DNA of 64,000 bases, from assembly GCF_904849725.1 (NCBI RefSeq), contig NC_058520.1, forward strand, positions 536,290,083 through 536,354,082. Direction: 5' to 3'. A program made the translations under genes and the position numbers. This document shows positions 22,926-35,379 of this stretch, one piece after another. Every line of letters starts with the position of its first letter. Position 1 is the stretch's first letter. This stretch comes from Hordeum vulgare subsp. vulgare. Lineage: Eukaryota; Streptophyta; Magnoliopsida; Poales; Poaceae. The notes below the pieces were generated by a model. The model was not told the DNA's origin. It saw only the letters and a program-made list of their open reading frames with translations, and did no database searches.

Positions 22926-23202
22926 CCCCTGGCCGCGGGGTGGGGGCTTGTGGGGCCCCTAGGGCTCCTCTGGCTTGTGGGGCCCCAGAAAAACTCTTTT
23001 CGGGGATTTTCTTCTGTTTGTACTCCGTTTCAAAATCTCCTCTGAAAGGGGTCAAAAACATGGAAAAAACAGGAACTCACACTTGGCACTCAGTTAATAA
23101 GTTAGTCCCAGAAAATAAATAAAAGGCATGCAAAACATCCAAAGTTTGACAAGATAATAGCATGAAACCATCAAAAATTATAGATACGTTGGAGACGTAT
23201 CA
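22926..23202 (-). repeat. 3' LTR of A2, second piece (LTR start)
   Basis: It resumes right after the Sukkula target copy with CCCCTGGCCGCGGGG and the second dyad arm GGCTTGTGGGGCC (22945-22957). It runs to the LTR beginning, which is TGATACGTCTCCAACGTATC on the minus strand. Confidence 0.9.
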
Positions 23203-25919
23203 AGCATCCCCAAACTTAACTCCTGCTCGTCCTCGAGTAGGGAAGTGATAAAGAATGAATTATTGAGGTGGAATGCTAACTAGCATAGTTGTCCTTTGCA
23301 ACTTATTTCACGTGGCATGAATATTCAGATCCGTACGATTCAAAACAATAGTTTGCTATTGACATGAAAACAGTAATACTTCAAGCAAACTAGCAAAGTA
23401 ATCATGAACTTTCAAAATAACAAGGCCAAAGAAAGTTATCCCTACAAAATTATATAGTCTGGCTATGCTCCATCATCCTCACACAACTAATGTAAATCAT
23501 GCACAACCATGGAATTGGCCAAGTAATTGTTTTCGAACTCTTACTTTCTCAAACTTTTTATAACTATCACGCAATACATGAGCGCGAGCCATGGATATAG
23601 CACTATAGGTGGAATAGAGTGTGGTGGTGGTTGTGAGACAAAAAGGAGGAGATGGTCACATTGACTCGGCGTATCAATAGGCTATGGATATGCCCATTAA
23701 TAGATATCAATGTGAATGAGTAGGGATTGCCATACAAGAGATGCACTAGAGCTATAAGTATGTGAAAGCTCAAAAGGAAAACTAGTGGGTGTGCATCCAA
23801 CTTGCTTGCTCACGAAGACCTAGGGCAATTTTGAGGAAGCCCATCATTGGAATATACAAGCCAAGTTATATAATGAAGATTCCCACTAGTATATGGTAGT
23901 GACAAAGCAAGAAGCTCTCAATCATGAAGAACATGGTGCTAACATGAAGCACAAGTGTGGAAAAAAATAGTAGCATTGTCCCTTCTCTCTTTTTCTCTCA
24001 TTTCTCTTTTTTTTATTTGGGCTCTTAGGCCTCTCTTTTTTTTGGCCTCTTTGGCCTCTTTTTTTCCTCACATGGGACAATGCCCTAATAATGATGATCA
24101 TCACACTTTTTAGTTACTCAAAGCTCAAAGATCACAATGATGATGACTCCATAGGAAATGCCTCCGGCAGTGTACCGGGATGTGCAACGATCTAGTATGA
24201 TCTTGCAATGGCAATATGAAAGTGATGGCACAAGTCATTAGACGGAACGGTGGTAGTTGCATGGCAATATATCTCGGAATGGCTATGATAATGCCATAGT
24301 AGGTTGGTATGGTGGCTGTTTTGAGGAAGGAATTTGGTGGGTTTGTGCACCGGCGAGAATTGTGCGGCGCTAGAGAGGCTAGCAATGGTGGAAGGTGAAA
24401 GTGCATCTATACAATGGACTCAACATTAGTCATAAAGAATCACATACTTGTTGCAAAAGTTTTTATCAGTAATTGAAACGAAGTTCTAAACGCATACTCT
24501 GAGGGGAAGGGTTGGTAGGTGTAAACCATCGCGCAATGCCGACCTCAACACAAAGGATGACAATCAATAGATCAATTATGCTCCGACTTCCTAACATAGC
24601 TGTTCACCATACGCGCATGCTACGGGAATCACTAACTTCAACACAAGTATTTCTAGATTCACAACACCCTACTAACATAACTCTCAATATTACCGAATCC
24701 ACGTCTCAAAACTAATTGAGAGGAATCGAAACTTTTCTTTCTACTCAATGCACATGAAGATGGAGGTTTTTGCATCCTCTTTGGGTACCTAGCACATGGA
24801 ACTACTTTCATAGCATAAGCCAACTACCAAATCACGCACCGTCGTGCTCTAAAGATATAAGTTAAGCACAAGAGCAAAAGTATCTAGCTCAAAAGATATA
24901 AGTGAAGAACTAGAGCAAAAGTATCTAGCTCAAAAGATATAAGTGAAGCACTAGAGCAAAAGTATCTAGCTCAAAAGATATAAGTGAAGCACTATGAGCA
25001 TTCTAGCAAAATCATGATGAGTGCATGTCTCTCTCTCTCTCAAAAAGGTGTACAGCAAGGATGATTGTGACACAACAAAATAAAAGACTCCTAAGATACA
25101 AGACGTTCCAAGCAAAACACATATCATGTGGTGAATAAAAATATAGCTCCAAGTAATGTTACCGATGGATTGAAGACGAAAGAGGGGATGCCTTCCCGGG
25201 GCATCCCAAAGCTTAGGATTTTTGGTGTCCTTGAATTTGGCTTGGGGGGCCTTGGGCATCCCCAAGCTTGAGCTCTTTCACTCCTTATCTCTTTGTCCAT
25301 GAGAACATCACCCAAAACTTGAAAACTTCACAACACAAAACTTAAACAGAAACTTGTGATAACATTACTACAAGAAAACAAACTACCACTTCTTTTGGTA
25401 CTGTAGCAAACTTGAATTCCATCTATATTTATGATGGGCTACTGTATTCTCACTTTTCCATGGCTAGTACCCCCTGATACTAACCATAGTTTCATCAAAA
25501 CAAGCAACCAACTCAACAAAAACAGAATCTGTCAAAAACAGACCAATCTGTAGCAATCTGCATACTTAGAATACTTATGGTACTTCAAAAAATCTGAACA
25601 ATTATGACGGTCTAGGGAAAAAGCATATCAATCAAAAGCAAAAAGAATCAACTCAAAAGATCTTTCGGAATAAAAATGAAAAATCATCTCATGAGCGAAA
25701 AGTTTCTGTCTTTTTCCAGCAAGATCAAACAACCATTACCAAGACTAGTCATAAAGGCTTTGCTTGGCTCAAACACAAAAATAAACACAAAAAAACACAA
25801 TCACAATAGAATTGTGAAAGTGTGGACGCAACAACAGAAATAAAAAGATAAATTCATTGGGTTGCCTCCCAACAAGCACTATTGTTTAACGCCCCTAGCT
25901 AGACATAGTAGCGACAGAA
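23203..25919 (-). other. Non-coding 3' region of A2 with polypurine tract
   Basis: On the minus strand TTAAGTTTGGGGATGCT (23203-23219) directly precedes the 3' LTR and is the probable polypurine tract. The remaining ~2.7 kb has no supportable ORF. It contains a pyrimidine tract (23980-24070, CTTTTTTTGGCCTC repeats), the 41-bp tandem repeat and a short TCTC run (25027-25041). It is collinear with D 38990-39972 plus 49229-50947. Confidence 0.8.
24850..24995 (+). repeat. 41-bp tandem repeat in the A2 3' region, about 3.5 units
   Basis: Units containing AGAGCAAAAGTATCTAGCTC and AAAAGATATAAGTGAAG start near 24871, 24912 and 24953, giving a period of 41. They abut without spacers. D has about two diverged units at 49933-50035. 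Confidence 0.85.
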
Positions 25920-26735
25920 TCACGTATCGTCGTCTTTGGTGCTCAAACCATAAGTTGCCCTCATCATGGATTCATAAGGAAATCTTATTTTCTTTCTAGG
26001 AAAGTGTTCCATGCCCTTACTTAAAGGAAATTGAAATCTAATATTCCCTTCCTTCATATCGATGATAGCACCGATAGTCCTTAGGTAAGGTCTACCAAGA
26101 ATAATAGGGAATGTAGGATTGCAATCAATGTCAAGCACAATGAAATCCACAGGTACATAGTTCCTATTTGCAATAATAAGAACATCATTGATCCTTCCCA
26201 TGGGTTTCTTGATAGTAGAATCAGCAAGATGCAAATTAAGAGAACACTCTTCAATCTCATTAAAACACAGAATATCACATAAAGACTTTGGAATCGCAGG
26301 AACACTAGCACCCAAATCACACAACGCATTGCACTCATAGTTTTTGATTTTGATTTTGATGGTAGGTTCCCACTCATCATGAAGCTTTCTAGGGATAGAG
26401 ACTTCCAATTCAAGTTTCTCTTCACGAGATTTTATCATAGCTTCGACGATATGATCGGTAAAGGCCTTGTTTTGGCTATAAGCGTGTGGAGAGTTTAGCA
26501 TGGATTGTATCAAAGAAATGGATTCAATCAAGGAGCAACTATCATAATTGAATTCCTTGAAATCCACGGTAGTAATTTCATTACTACTCAAAGTTTTAAC
26601 ATCTTCTACTACACTTTCAATGCTTTTAGCATCAAGATAGATGGACTCCGAATCATTGGGGCACTTTTCAACCAAAGTGGATTCATATCCAGCCCCATAA
26701 TCATTAGGTTTGACACAAGAAAACAAAGATTTCAA
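25920..26735 (-). pseudogene. Aspartic protease region of A2
   Basis: On the minus strand the frame carries a long acidic linker, then a retropepsin with active-site motif CDLGASVPAIPKSLCD and the later ILGRPYLRTIGAIIDMKEGN motif, and ends KDDDT at 25920. It matches the D protease (50948-51550). It is normally fused to gag; here a one-base shift near 26715 separates it from the gag frame (GVTPIEIFVFLCQT then stop). No reverse transcriptase follows. It would cleave the gag precursor if expressed. Confidence 0.8.
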
Positions 26736-27063
26736 TGGGAGTCACACCAAGCGCTTTAAGATCTTCGTGATTCTCATCACGAGTTTCAGGTTTAGCAGCC
26801 ATTTTATTGACTAAAGTAGCTTGCTTATCAGAAATCTGGCCCACTAGCTTTTCAAGACGAGCAAACTGGGAATTCAGCGCAAGGAATTCTTTGGCCATAT
26901 CATCAACTTCTCTACTCATAAAAGCCAGAAAAGAATTTTGCTCCTTCAGCTCTCTATGGAAGTAACTATTATATTCAAACTGTGTAGACATGAAGCCTTT
27001 AACACTAGTTTCAATCTCTTCTAACTTCGCAAAGCGAGCATCAAAATCCCTTAGTGGGGCCAT
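26704..27063 (-). pseudogene. gag: Shortened gag of A2 lacking the capsid core
   Basis: ATG at 27063 starts MAPLRDFDARFAKLEEIE. The product is a coiled-coil-like helical segment rich in E, L and K, followed by a NHEDLKALGVTPIE motif that also ends the D gag. The capsid-like core seen in A1 and D (PFSLRDRAKTWFSSLP and following ~150 residues) is absent, although the leader before the ATG is similar. A2 is therefore an internally deleted gag or a distinct sub-family. The reading frame ends at 26704 by frameshift. Confidence 0.7.
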
Positions 27064-27255
27064 TCGGGATTTAGCAGGCAAGCAAGCACACAAGCAAACA
27101 AAAAGCGGGCGAGAAGAGGGCGAACGAAAAAGGCAAACGAAAAAGGAAAATTGGTGAAGTGGGGGAGAGGAAAACGAGAGGCAACTGGCAAACAAAGTAA
27201 ATGCAAGAGATGAGTTTGCGACACTTACTTGGATGAGTTCTTGACTTGATCTTCC

Positions 27256-27273
27256 TCCCCGGCAATGGCGCCA
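27256..27273 (-). other. Primer binding site of A2, tRNA-Asp type
   Basis: The minus strand reads TGGCGCCATTGCCGGGGA, one mismatch to the tRNA-Asp complement, 10 bases from the LTR end. Confidence 0.9.
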
Positions 27274-27283
27274 GAAATCCTTC

Positions 27284-28829
27284 TGCTGCTTCTCAAACAA
27301 CAACGCCAAATTTTGACACGTTGACGGAGATTGGGCTTGCGTTGGTTTTTCCCTTGAAGAGGAAAGGGTGATGCAGCACATGAGCAGTAAGTATTTCCCT
27401 CGGTTTGAGAACCAAGGTATCGATCCAGAAGGAGGGTCTGGTCAAGTCCAGAGTACCTGTGCAAACATAAACAAACTTGCACCCAACGCTTCAAAGGGGT
27501 TGTCAATCCCTTCAAGACTGTTTGCAAAAGTGAGATCTGAAGGCGGAAAGTGCAACGAAGTAAAAAGTGTAAGGCTGAAAATATGGTGTGGAGTAGACCG
27601 TGGGGGCATAGTGTTCACTAGAGGCTTCTCTCAAAATAGCAAGTATTACGGTGGGTGAACAAATTACTGTCGAGCAATTGATAGAACCGCGCAAAGTCAT
27701 GATGATATCTAAGGCAATGATCTGGCATATAGGCATCACGTCCGAGACAAGTAGACCGATACTTTCTGCATCTACTACTATTACTCCACACATCGACCGC
27801 TATCCAGCATGCATCTAGTGTATTGAGTTCATGACGAACAGAGTAACGCTTTAAGCAAGATGACATGATGTAGAGGGATAATCTCAAACCAATGATGAAA
27901 ACCCCATGTTTTTACCCTTGATGGCAACAACATGATACGTGCCTCGCTACCCCTTCTGTCACTGGGTGAGGTCACCGCACGGTATGAACCCAAAACCAAG
28001 CACTTCTCCCATTTCAAGAATCATAGATCTAGTTGGCCAAACAAAATCCACAACTCGAAGAGAATTACAAGGATATGAAATCATGCATAAGAGAGGACAG
28101 AAGAAACTCAAATAAGATTCATAGATAATCTGATCATAAATCCACAATTCATTGGATCTCGACAAACACATCGCAAAAGAAGATTACATCGGATAGATCT
28201 CCATGAAGATCATGGAGAACTTTGTATTGAAGATCCAAGAGAGAGAAGAAACCATCTAGTTACTAGCTATGGACTCGTAGGTCTATGGTGAACTACTCAC
28301 GCATCATCGGGGAGGTCATGGTGTTGATGGAGAAGCCTTCCATGTCCGAATCCCCCCTCCGGCAGGGCACCAGGACGTGCCCCAGATGGGATCTTGCGGA
28401 GACAGAAGTTTGCGGCGTCGGAAAAGTGATTACGATGCTCCCCTGATTTTTTTGGGAATATTTGGGAATTTATAGGAGCAAGATCTAGGTCAGGGGACCT
28501 CCAGGGGGCCCACAAGCCTGCATGGCGCGCCCCCTGGCCGCGGGGTGGGGGCTTGTGGGGCCCCTGGGGCTCCTCTGGGTTGCCCCCCAAGCTCTCCGAT
28601 CTTCTTCCGTTCCAGAAAAAATCTTTTCTGGGATTTTCTTCCGTTTGGACTCCGTTTCAAAATCTCCTCTGAAAGGGGTAAAAAACATGGAAAAAACAGG
28701 AATTGGTACTTGGCACTGAGTTAATAAGTTAGTCCCAGAAAATAAATAAAAGGCATGCAAAACATCCAAAGTTTGACAAGATAATAGCATGAAACCATCA
28801 AAAATTATAGATACGTTGGAGACGTGTCA
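27284..28829 (-). repeat. 5' LTR of A2 (1546 bp)
   Basis: The minus strand begins TGACACGTCTCCAACGTATC (28829 downward; the third-fourth bases differ from the usual TGATACG) and ends GAAGCAGCA at 27284. The last ~60 bases include TTTGGCGTTGTTG, a possible decayed primer-site copy. Confidence 0.88.
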
Positions 28830-29994
28830 GGCCCCCCTGGCCGCGCCTGGCAGGCTTGTGGGGCCCACAAAGCTCCACCGCCTCTAATCTCAGCTCTATA
28901 TATTCCATTTCATCCGGAAAAAAAAATCAGGGAGAAGGATTCATCGCGTTTTACGATACGGAGGCACCGCCACCTCCTGTTCTTCATCTCGAGGGCAGAT
29001 CTGGAGTCCGTTCTGGGCTTTGGAGAGGGGAAATCGTCACCATCGTCATCATCAACCTTCCTCCATCGCCAATTCCATGATGCTCTTCACCGTTCGTGAG
29101 TAATCTCATCGTAGGCTTGCTGGACGGTGATGAGTTGGATGAGATCTATCATGTAATTGAGTTAGTTTTGACGGGGATCGATCCCTAGTATCCACTATGT
29201 TCTCAGATTGATGTTGCAGTACTTTGCCATGCTTAATGCTTGTCACTAGGGCCCGAGTGCCATGATTTCAGATCTAAACCTATTATGTTTTCGCCAATAT
29301 ATGTGTGTTTTAGATCCTATCTTGCAAGTCGTAGTCACCTACTATGTGTTATGACCCGGCAACCCCGGAGTGACAATAGCCGGAACCACTCCCGGAGATG
29401 ACCATAGTATGAGGAGTTCATGTATTCACCAAGTGTTAATGCATTCATTCAGTTCTTTATTAAAAGGAGAACCATAATATCCCGTAGTTTCCATTAGGAC
29501 CCCGCTGCCACGGGAGGGATGGACAATAGATGTCATGCAAGTTCTTTTCCGTAAGCACGTATGACTACATACGGAATACATGCCTACATTAGATTGACGA
29601 ACGGGAGCTAGTTACATATCTCTCCGTGTTATAGCTGTTACATGATGAATCACATCCGGCATAATCATCCATCACCGATCCAATGCCTACGAGACTTTTA
29701 CTACTAGTCCTTGCTACATTACTTTGCTGCTACTGTTGTCACTGCTGCTGTTGTTACTGTGTTGCTACTGCTGTTACTGGTTACTGTTGCTATTGTTGCT
29801 ACTACTGCTATCATACTACCTTGCTACTGATACTTTGCTGCAGACACTAAATCTTTCAGGTGTGGTTGAATTGACAACTCAACTGCTAATACTTGAGAAT
29901 ATTCTTTCGCTTCCCCTTGAGTCGAATCAATAAATTTGGGTTGAATACTCTACCCTCGAAAACTGTTGTGATCCCCTATACTTGTGGGTTATCA
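28830..29994 (+). repeat. 3' LTR of B1, from the dyad to the end
   Basis: It starts inside the dyad loop (GGCCCCCCTGGCCGCG) because A2 inserted there. The right arm GGCTTGTGGGGCC is at 28853-28865 and TATATATT at 28897-28904. The trinucleotide array is at 29700-29840. It ends CTTGTGGGTTATCA at 29994. It is closer to the B1 5' LTR than to B2, which supports its assignment. Confidence 0.85.
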
Positions 29995-31872
29995 CTCCCC
30001 AAGTCCCTCGAGCCCCAGCAGGACCCCCTTGCCCCTCCCCACGCACACCCGTGGCCGTGCTCGGCGGCAGCCAGCCCGGCCAGCGCCGGCTCTGGCCACG
30101 CCATGGCAGCAGAGCTGCAAGGCCTCTCGGGCGCCCCCACGGCCATTTCCTAGCGCAGCAAGGTGTTGCGGTGCCCCTGCGCCTTCCCCCGGCCAGCCCC
30201 CTCGCGCGGAAGTGGCAGCTGCCGCAGCGGCCGAGCCCTCCCTACTCTCTGTTGTAGAGGGAGAGAGAGAGGAAGGAGACGAGGTAAGAGAGAGAGAGGA
30301 GAGGAGAGATGGGGGCGGGCCCCGCCCGTAGTGAGAGAGAGAGAGGAGGGATCCGCCGGTCAGAGAGAGGAGGAGGTCAACCCCCGGGCCCGCGCGCGTA
30401 AGTGGAGACTTAAAAGGGTGGAATGCGCTTTTGGTTTACCGAAAGCGTATTTCCCCAAAAGGCGCGTTCGGTTTCATCCCCAGGGACCTGTTTGTATATA
30501 TATTTTTACAAATTGGTCCCTGGTGCTCTAACGGGTGTATCTTTGCGCTCGTAACTCCGATTGAGGTAAAACCAGCGCCCACGTCTTCGTCTCGTCAAGC
30601 CCGTCTCGATAGTATAACTTTAAGAAGATGTTTGTGCAGTATAAATGACCATTATGACCTTGCCTTTGTTTGAGCCTTCCGAGAGGGAAACCCTCTCCGG
30701 CAAAGATTTCCGGTGTGTTATTACGTTTCTCCTCGGAGTATTCATCGACCCCCCACGCAAGCCAACCTCTTGCTATGAGCTCCGGACATGCATGACAAGT
30801 TTTCTTGCACTTTGTGTGTTCATCTGTATCACTTGTTAGCCTGCATTTGCATATAACTATGACATCATTAATAACAGTCCCTAGTAATGCTATTCATCCA
30901 ACATACGCCCGCAGATGTTGCTCTTGCATATTTAATGCTTATATCCTTGTACATAGTGAGGAGCTGTGTGTGACACTGACGAACCCTTGCTCGCATTTCT
31001 TTCAATACTGGCACCATGCATGAGACTATGCTGTTTTCGGCAATCCGGGGTGTATGCCAATGTTATATTCCTTTTGTCAGCAGTTGTCCCGTGTTCTGAG
31101 ATGCTTTTCGGCCGTCACGGGCAACTGTTGAATTTATTTCCATAGCGGTGACCCTATGCTCTGAGCTGTTCTTCGGCCGTCTTAGGTAACTGCTACCTTC
31201 TTCTTTATCAACACCGTCTCATGCTCTGAGCTGCTTTCCAGCCGTCTTGAGCCGAGGTTGAGTTATTCCGGTAACGCCCCAGATTTGTGTTGTGAAGACC
31301 GTTCTGGTGGCTTCCGAGTTATTTGCTAATTTTATGCGAGGGTTTCGAAGGTCCCACTTACAACTATAATTGGTAAAGTAATAATTTGCTAATTATATTA
31401 TACTGTTGAGATTACTGCCTATGATTACGTTGTGTTTTATCCAACAATTTATGAATATAGCTTAATAGTACTGGCTTGATCTGATTATCGGATTGTGGTG
31501 ACATTGGAGTGTCAACTATGACAGATCATATTCAGGATAAGATACCTAGTGGGTTGATGAGAGTCACCTGTCCGGGCCCACCCGCACAACCTCCTCTTGC
31601 CGACATGGGACGGTCGTGACTTGAGCTGATCGCGTGATCTCTCAGCGATATGCCCCCAAAGAGGGAGGGTTATGCACGCGTGCTGACCCTGATCAGGTTG
31701 GCGGTGATAACCGTGTGAGCCCTGTTAAGTTGAGTTGGGTACCCGTCCCCATTTGGGACAGTTTTGTTTGGTCATGACGGTCGCAGGTGTCATGAGGACA
31801 CATGTGTCATGAGGACACAGGGCCACCCAGGGCAGGACTCCGGAAGGGAGTGGTTGCCGGGGATATGTTGAG
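29995..31872. repeat. Unclassified repeat-like region flanking B1 and C1
   Basis: A GC-rich opening (29995-30250) is followed by a GAGA-rich purine tract (30250-30380), then moderately AT-rich sequence with CTCGTAACTCCGATTGAGG, a wording common in long grass LTRs. A degenerate 65-bp repeat lies at 31090-31258. No protein motif was found. It is probably a fragment of another long-LTR retrotransposon; no family recognised. Confidence 0.4.
31090..31258 (+). repeat. Degenerate 65-bp tandem repeat, three units
   Basis: CTGAG followed by a variable TTTTCGGCCGTC-like core recurs at 31096, 31161 and 31226. The shared core reads approximately GCTCTGAGCTG..TTCGGCCGTCTTRGG. Confidence 0.65.
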
Positions 31873-33394
31873 TGATGACCCACAAGTATAGGGGATCAAT
31901 CGTAGTCCTTTCGACAAGTAAGAGTGACGAACCCAACGAGGAGCAAAAGGATCTGACAAGCGGTTTTCAGCAAGGTAAAATCTGCACGCACTGAAATTAT
32001 CTGTAACAAGTGATTGTGTGGTGAGATGATTCGTAGCAAGAAACAAGTAACAAAAGTAGCAACGGTGCAGCAAAGTGGCCCAATCCCTTTTGTAGCAAGG
32101 GACAAGCCTGGACAAAGTCTTATAGGAGGAAAAACGCTCCCGAGGACACACGGGAATTTGTGTCATGCTAGTTTTCATCATGTTCATATGATTCACGTTC
32201 GTTACTTTGATAGTTTGATATGTGGGTGGACCGGCGCTTGGGTACTACCCTTACTTGGACAAGAATCCCACTTATGATTAACCCCTCTCGCAAGCATCCG
32301 CAACTAAGAAAGAAGAATTAAGACAAAGTTTAACCATAGCATTAAACTAGTGGATCCAAATCAACCCCTTATGAAGTAACACATAAACTAGGGTTTAAGC
32401 TTCTGTCACTCTAGCAACCCATCATCTACTTACTACTTCCCAATGCCTTCCTCTAGGCCCAAATAATGGTGAAGTGTTATGTAGTCGACGTTCACATAAC
32501 ACAACTAGAGGAAAAACAGCATACAACACATCAAAATACCGAACGAATACCAAATTCACATGACTACTATTAGCATGACTTATCCCATGTCCTCAGGAAC
32601 AAAAGTAACTACTCACAAAGCATAATCATGTTCATGACCAGAGAGGCAATGAGTAGCATCAAGGATCTGAACATAAACTCTTCCACCAAATAATCCAACT
32701 AGCATCAACTACAAGGAGTAATCAACACTACTAGCAACCTTACAAGTACCAATCGGAGTCGTGAGACGGAGATTGGTTACAAGTGATGAACTAGGGTTTG
32801 GAGATGAGATGGTGCTGATGAAGATGGTTATGCTGACGAGTCCCCTCCAATGAGAGGAGTGTTGGTGATGACGATGGCGACGATTTCCCCCTCCGGGAGG
32901 GAAGTTTCCTCGGCAGGATCGTTAGGCCGGAGCTCTAGATTGGTTCTGCTCAAGTTCCGCCTCATGGCGGCGGCGAATCCACGAAAAAGCTCCTCCTTGA
33001 TTTTTTCCGGACGAAACCCTTCATATAGCTGAAGAGGGGGGGTCAATGGGCCAGCAGGCTGCCCACAAGCCCCCTAGACGCAGCCAGGGGGTGGCCGCGC
33101 CTAGCAGGCTTGTGGCCACCTGCTGGCGCCCCTCTGGCGCTTCTTCGGCCCAGTATTTTTTATAAATCCAAAAAAAATCCTCATTGATTTTTACGGCGTT
33201 TGGAGTTGCGCAGAATAGGTATCTCAAACTTGCTCCACTTTCAGGCCAGAATTCCAGCTGCCGGCATTCTCCCTCTTCATGTAAACCTTGCAAAATAAGA
33301 GAGAAAAGGCATAAGTATTGTACCGTGAAGTGAAATAACAGCCCAAGAAGTGATAAATATCAACATGAAAACATGATGCAAAATGTACGTATCA
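31873..33394 (-). repeat. 3' LTR of C1 (1522 bp)
   Basis: The minus strand begins TGATACGTACATTTTGCATC and ends with TATACTTGTGGGTCATCA at 31873. It aligns with the full C2 left LTR (39973-41498). The dyad arms are GCCCACAAGCC (33061-33071) and GGCTTGTGGCC (33107-33117). Confidence 0.9.
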
Positions 33395-34882
33395 ACTCCC
33401 CCAAGCTTAGACCTCGCTTGTCCTCAAGCGAAAGCCTAGCTCAATAAATATGTGCACATGTTTAGGGAGAGAGGTGTCGACAAAACAAGCATATAATCTC
33501 TCATGCTAAAGTGATAATTCCTTCACAAAGTAAAGCATGGATCAAGAACCTTACCGAGAAGTAACAACCGATAGCCTTTAGTCATGGAAGCAATTGCAAT
33601 TTATCACAACATCAGAAAGAGTCAAATAGGAGCTTGCAAAGAAAATCCACATACTCAATCATTCTTTCGTTCTCTACAATTGCTACAACTCACGTGGTAC
33701 TCATGAGATCAAATTTTCAGCTGGACACAGAGAAAGATAGGGACTTATAGTTTTGCCTCCCAACTGCTTACCTCAAGGGTAATGTCAACAATAATACTCC
33801 ATGAATACTTACTTCCAAGTTGACATATGAATATAGATCTTTCCCAAGCATATGACGTTAGCCAAGATAAAGGCAAAGCAAGGAATTGGTGAAGATCACC
33901 ATGACTGTTTCAGGGGAAAAAAGTAAAGGTACAAGATAGGCCCTTCGTAGAGGGAAGCAGAGGTTGTCATGCGCTTTTGAGGTTTGGATGCGTGTCCTCT
34001 TAGTGCGAAGGAATGTCACTTTATATTGCCTCCTGTGATAAAGAACTTTATTATGCAGTCTGTCGCTTTTATGTTTTCCTCATCACAGGTTCGTACAAAG
34101 CTTATTTTCCACACACTAATAGATCATACATATTAGAGAGCGATTTTTATTGCTTGCACCGATGACAACTTACTTGAGGGATCTTATTCAATCCATAGGT
34201 AGGTATGGTGGACACTCATGGCAAAACTGGGTTGAAGGTTTATGGATGCACAAGTAGTATCTCTACTTAGTGCGGGAGGTTTGGCTCATATGAGGTGGAA
34301 GCAATCGTCACATGCTAAGGGATCTCTAATCATATAACATTGTTCGGAACCAACCAAACATAATTCATTATGTTGTCTTCCTTGTCCAACATCTACTTCT
34401 AGGCATGCAATAGTTTAGTGAGTGTTCACAATCATAGATGGTGTCAGAGACGATATATTTATATGTGAACGTCTCCTTCTTTATCACTTCCTATTAGTTG
34501 CAACAATGACCAAGGTCTACGTTTGTCTACCCTCAACAAGTCTCAATCATCATTCTTTTTATATGTGAAGCCATCACTTCCCATAAGATCATTACATGAT
34601 CTTTCATGCTTTTGTTCTTTTCTCACTCTTTTGATCATGGCAAGAGGCAAAGCCCTTCAACTAAGACACTCTTTATTATATGGCTCACGAGCTCGAATAC
34701 ATCGGGGGTGACACAAAGCAAAACTCGAGACTAAACACTAAGATTTTTAATCTACTAAGAGAAAGAGAGAACTGAAAAGGAAAATTAAAACAAAGGTAAA
34801 GGCAAAAGATGTGATGGTGATACGATACCGGGGCAACTCCCCCAAGCTTGGCACAAGCCAAGGGGATTGCCCATACCGATTC
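33395..34882 (-). other. C1 polypurine tract and non-coding 3' region
   Basis: The minus strand reads AAGCTTGGGGGAGT (33395-33408) directly before the 3' LTR. The ~1.47 kb beyond has no supportable ORF and is collinear with C2 47056-48588. Confidence 0.8.
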
Positions 34883-35293
34883 TCAGTTGTTTTCCTTTGG
34901 TGGTGATGGTGGAGGAGTTGTTGCAATCTTTGACTCCAAGAGGGCAATTAATCTTTGATTTGTACCTTGGAGATCTGCGATATATTTTTCCAGCAAAACA
35001 ACTTCACGAGTGAGACAAGTATTGCGAGCACGAGTTGTTTCACAAAACCTCAAAAGTTCAATCAAGGATGGAGACAGTAGGTGGAGGTAGGGTTGGAGGA
35101 AATCCACTTCTTCAACTTCTTCCCTGTTAAGCACAGGTTGCACTCCGTCCCACGCCTGATTCTTCTCCTTGGTTTTGCCCTTGGTTTCTTTAGGTAGACT
35201 TTCCTTAGCCTCCATGACCTCCATCCTTTTCAGATCAGCACTTACTTCTCCATAAACTTGAGAGAGATTGTTCTCCCCCACAGATTCCTAAGA
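34883..35293 (-). pseudogene. Third ORF of C1 (coiled-coil-like), early stop
   Basis: It corresponds to C2 46669-47055. The expected ATG is followed after three codons by TAG where C2 has CAG, and the frame is then open to 34883. The conserved part reads VDFLQPYLHLLSPSLIELLR and RFCETTRARN, followed by a leucine-rich heptad-like helix (REVVLLEKYIADLQGTNQRL) and a Pro/Ser tail. The function is unknown. Confidence 0.7.
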
Positions 35294-35379
35294 CGGCATC
35301 TTGCTCTAAATCTGCGGCACAAAACAGGCTCGAAACGAATAACAGAAGAAATCTGCGTGCTACGAGGGTCAGACCAAAT

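Larger units (their letters stand above)
9082..28829 (-). mobile_element. Family A LTR retrotransposon A2, non-autonomous, carrying a nested Sukkula
   Basis: In minus orientation: 5' LTR 27284-28829, tRNA-Asp primer site, a shortened gag, protease, about 2.7 kb of non-coding 3' region, and a 3' LTR in two pieces (9082-10044 and 22926-23202) around the Sukkula insertion. The right flank is GGCCC (28830-28834) inside the B1 3' LTR. The left target copy is missing because the last ~300 bp of the 3' LTR and adjoining B1 sequence were deleted; the join has a shared TGT (9081-9083). Without the Sukkula the internal region is 4.08 kb and has no polymerase. Confidence 0.88.

Noticed and set aside
22769..23122. 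117-codon plus-strand frame
   Set aside because: It spans the Sukkula LTR end and the A2 LTR, so it is a chance fusion across an insertion border.
24850..24995. Regular repeats that could suggest CRISPR
   Set aside because: 41-bp units abut directly with no spacers, in a plant retrotransposon 3' region.
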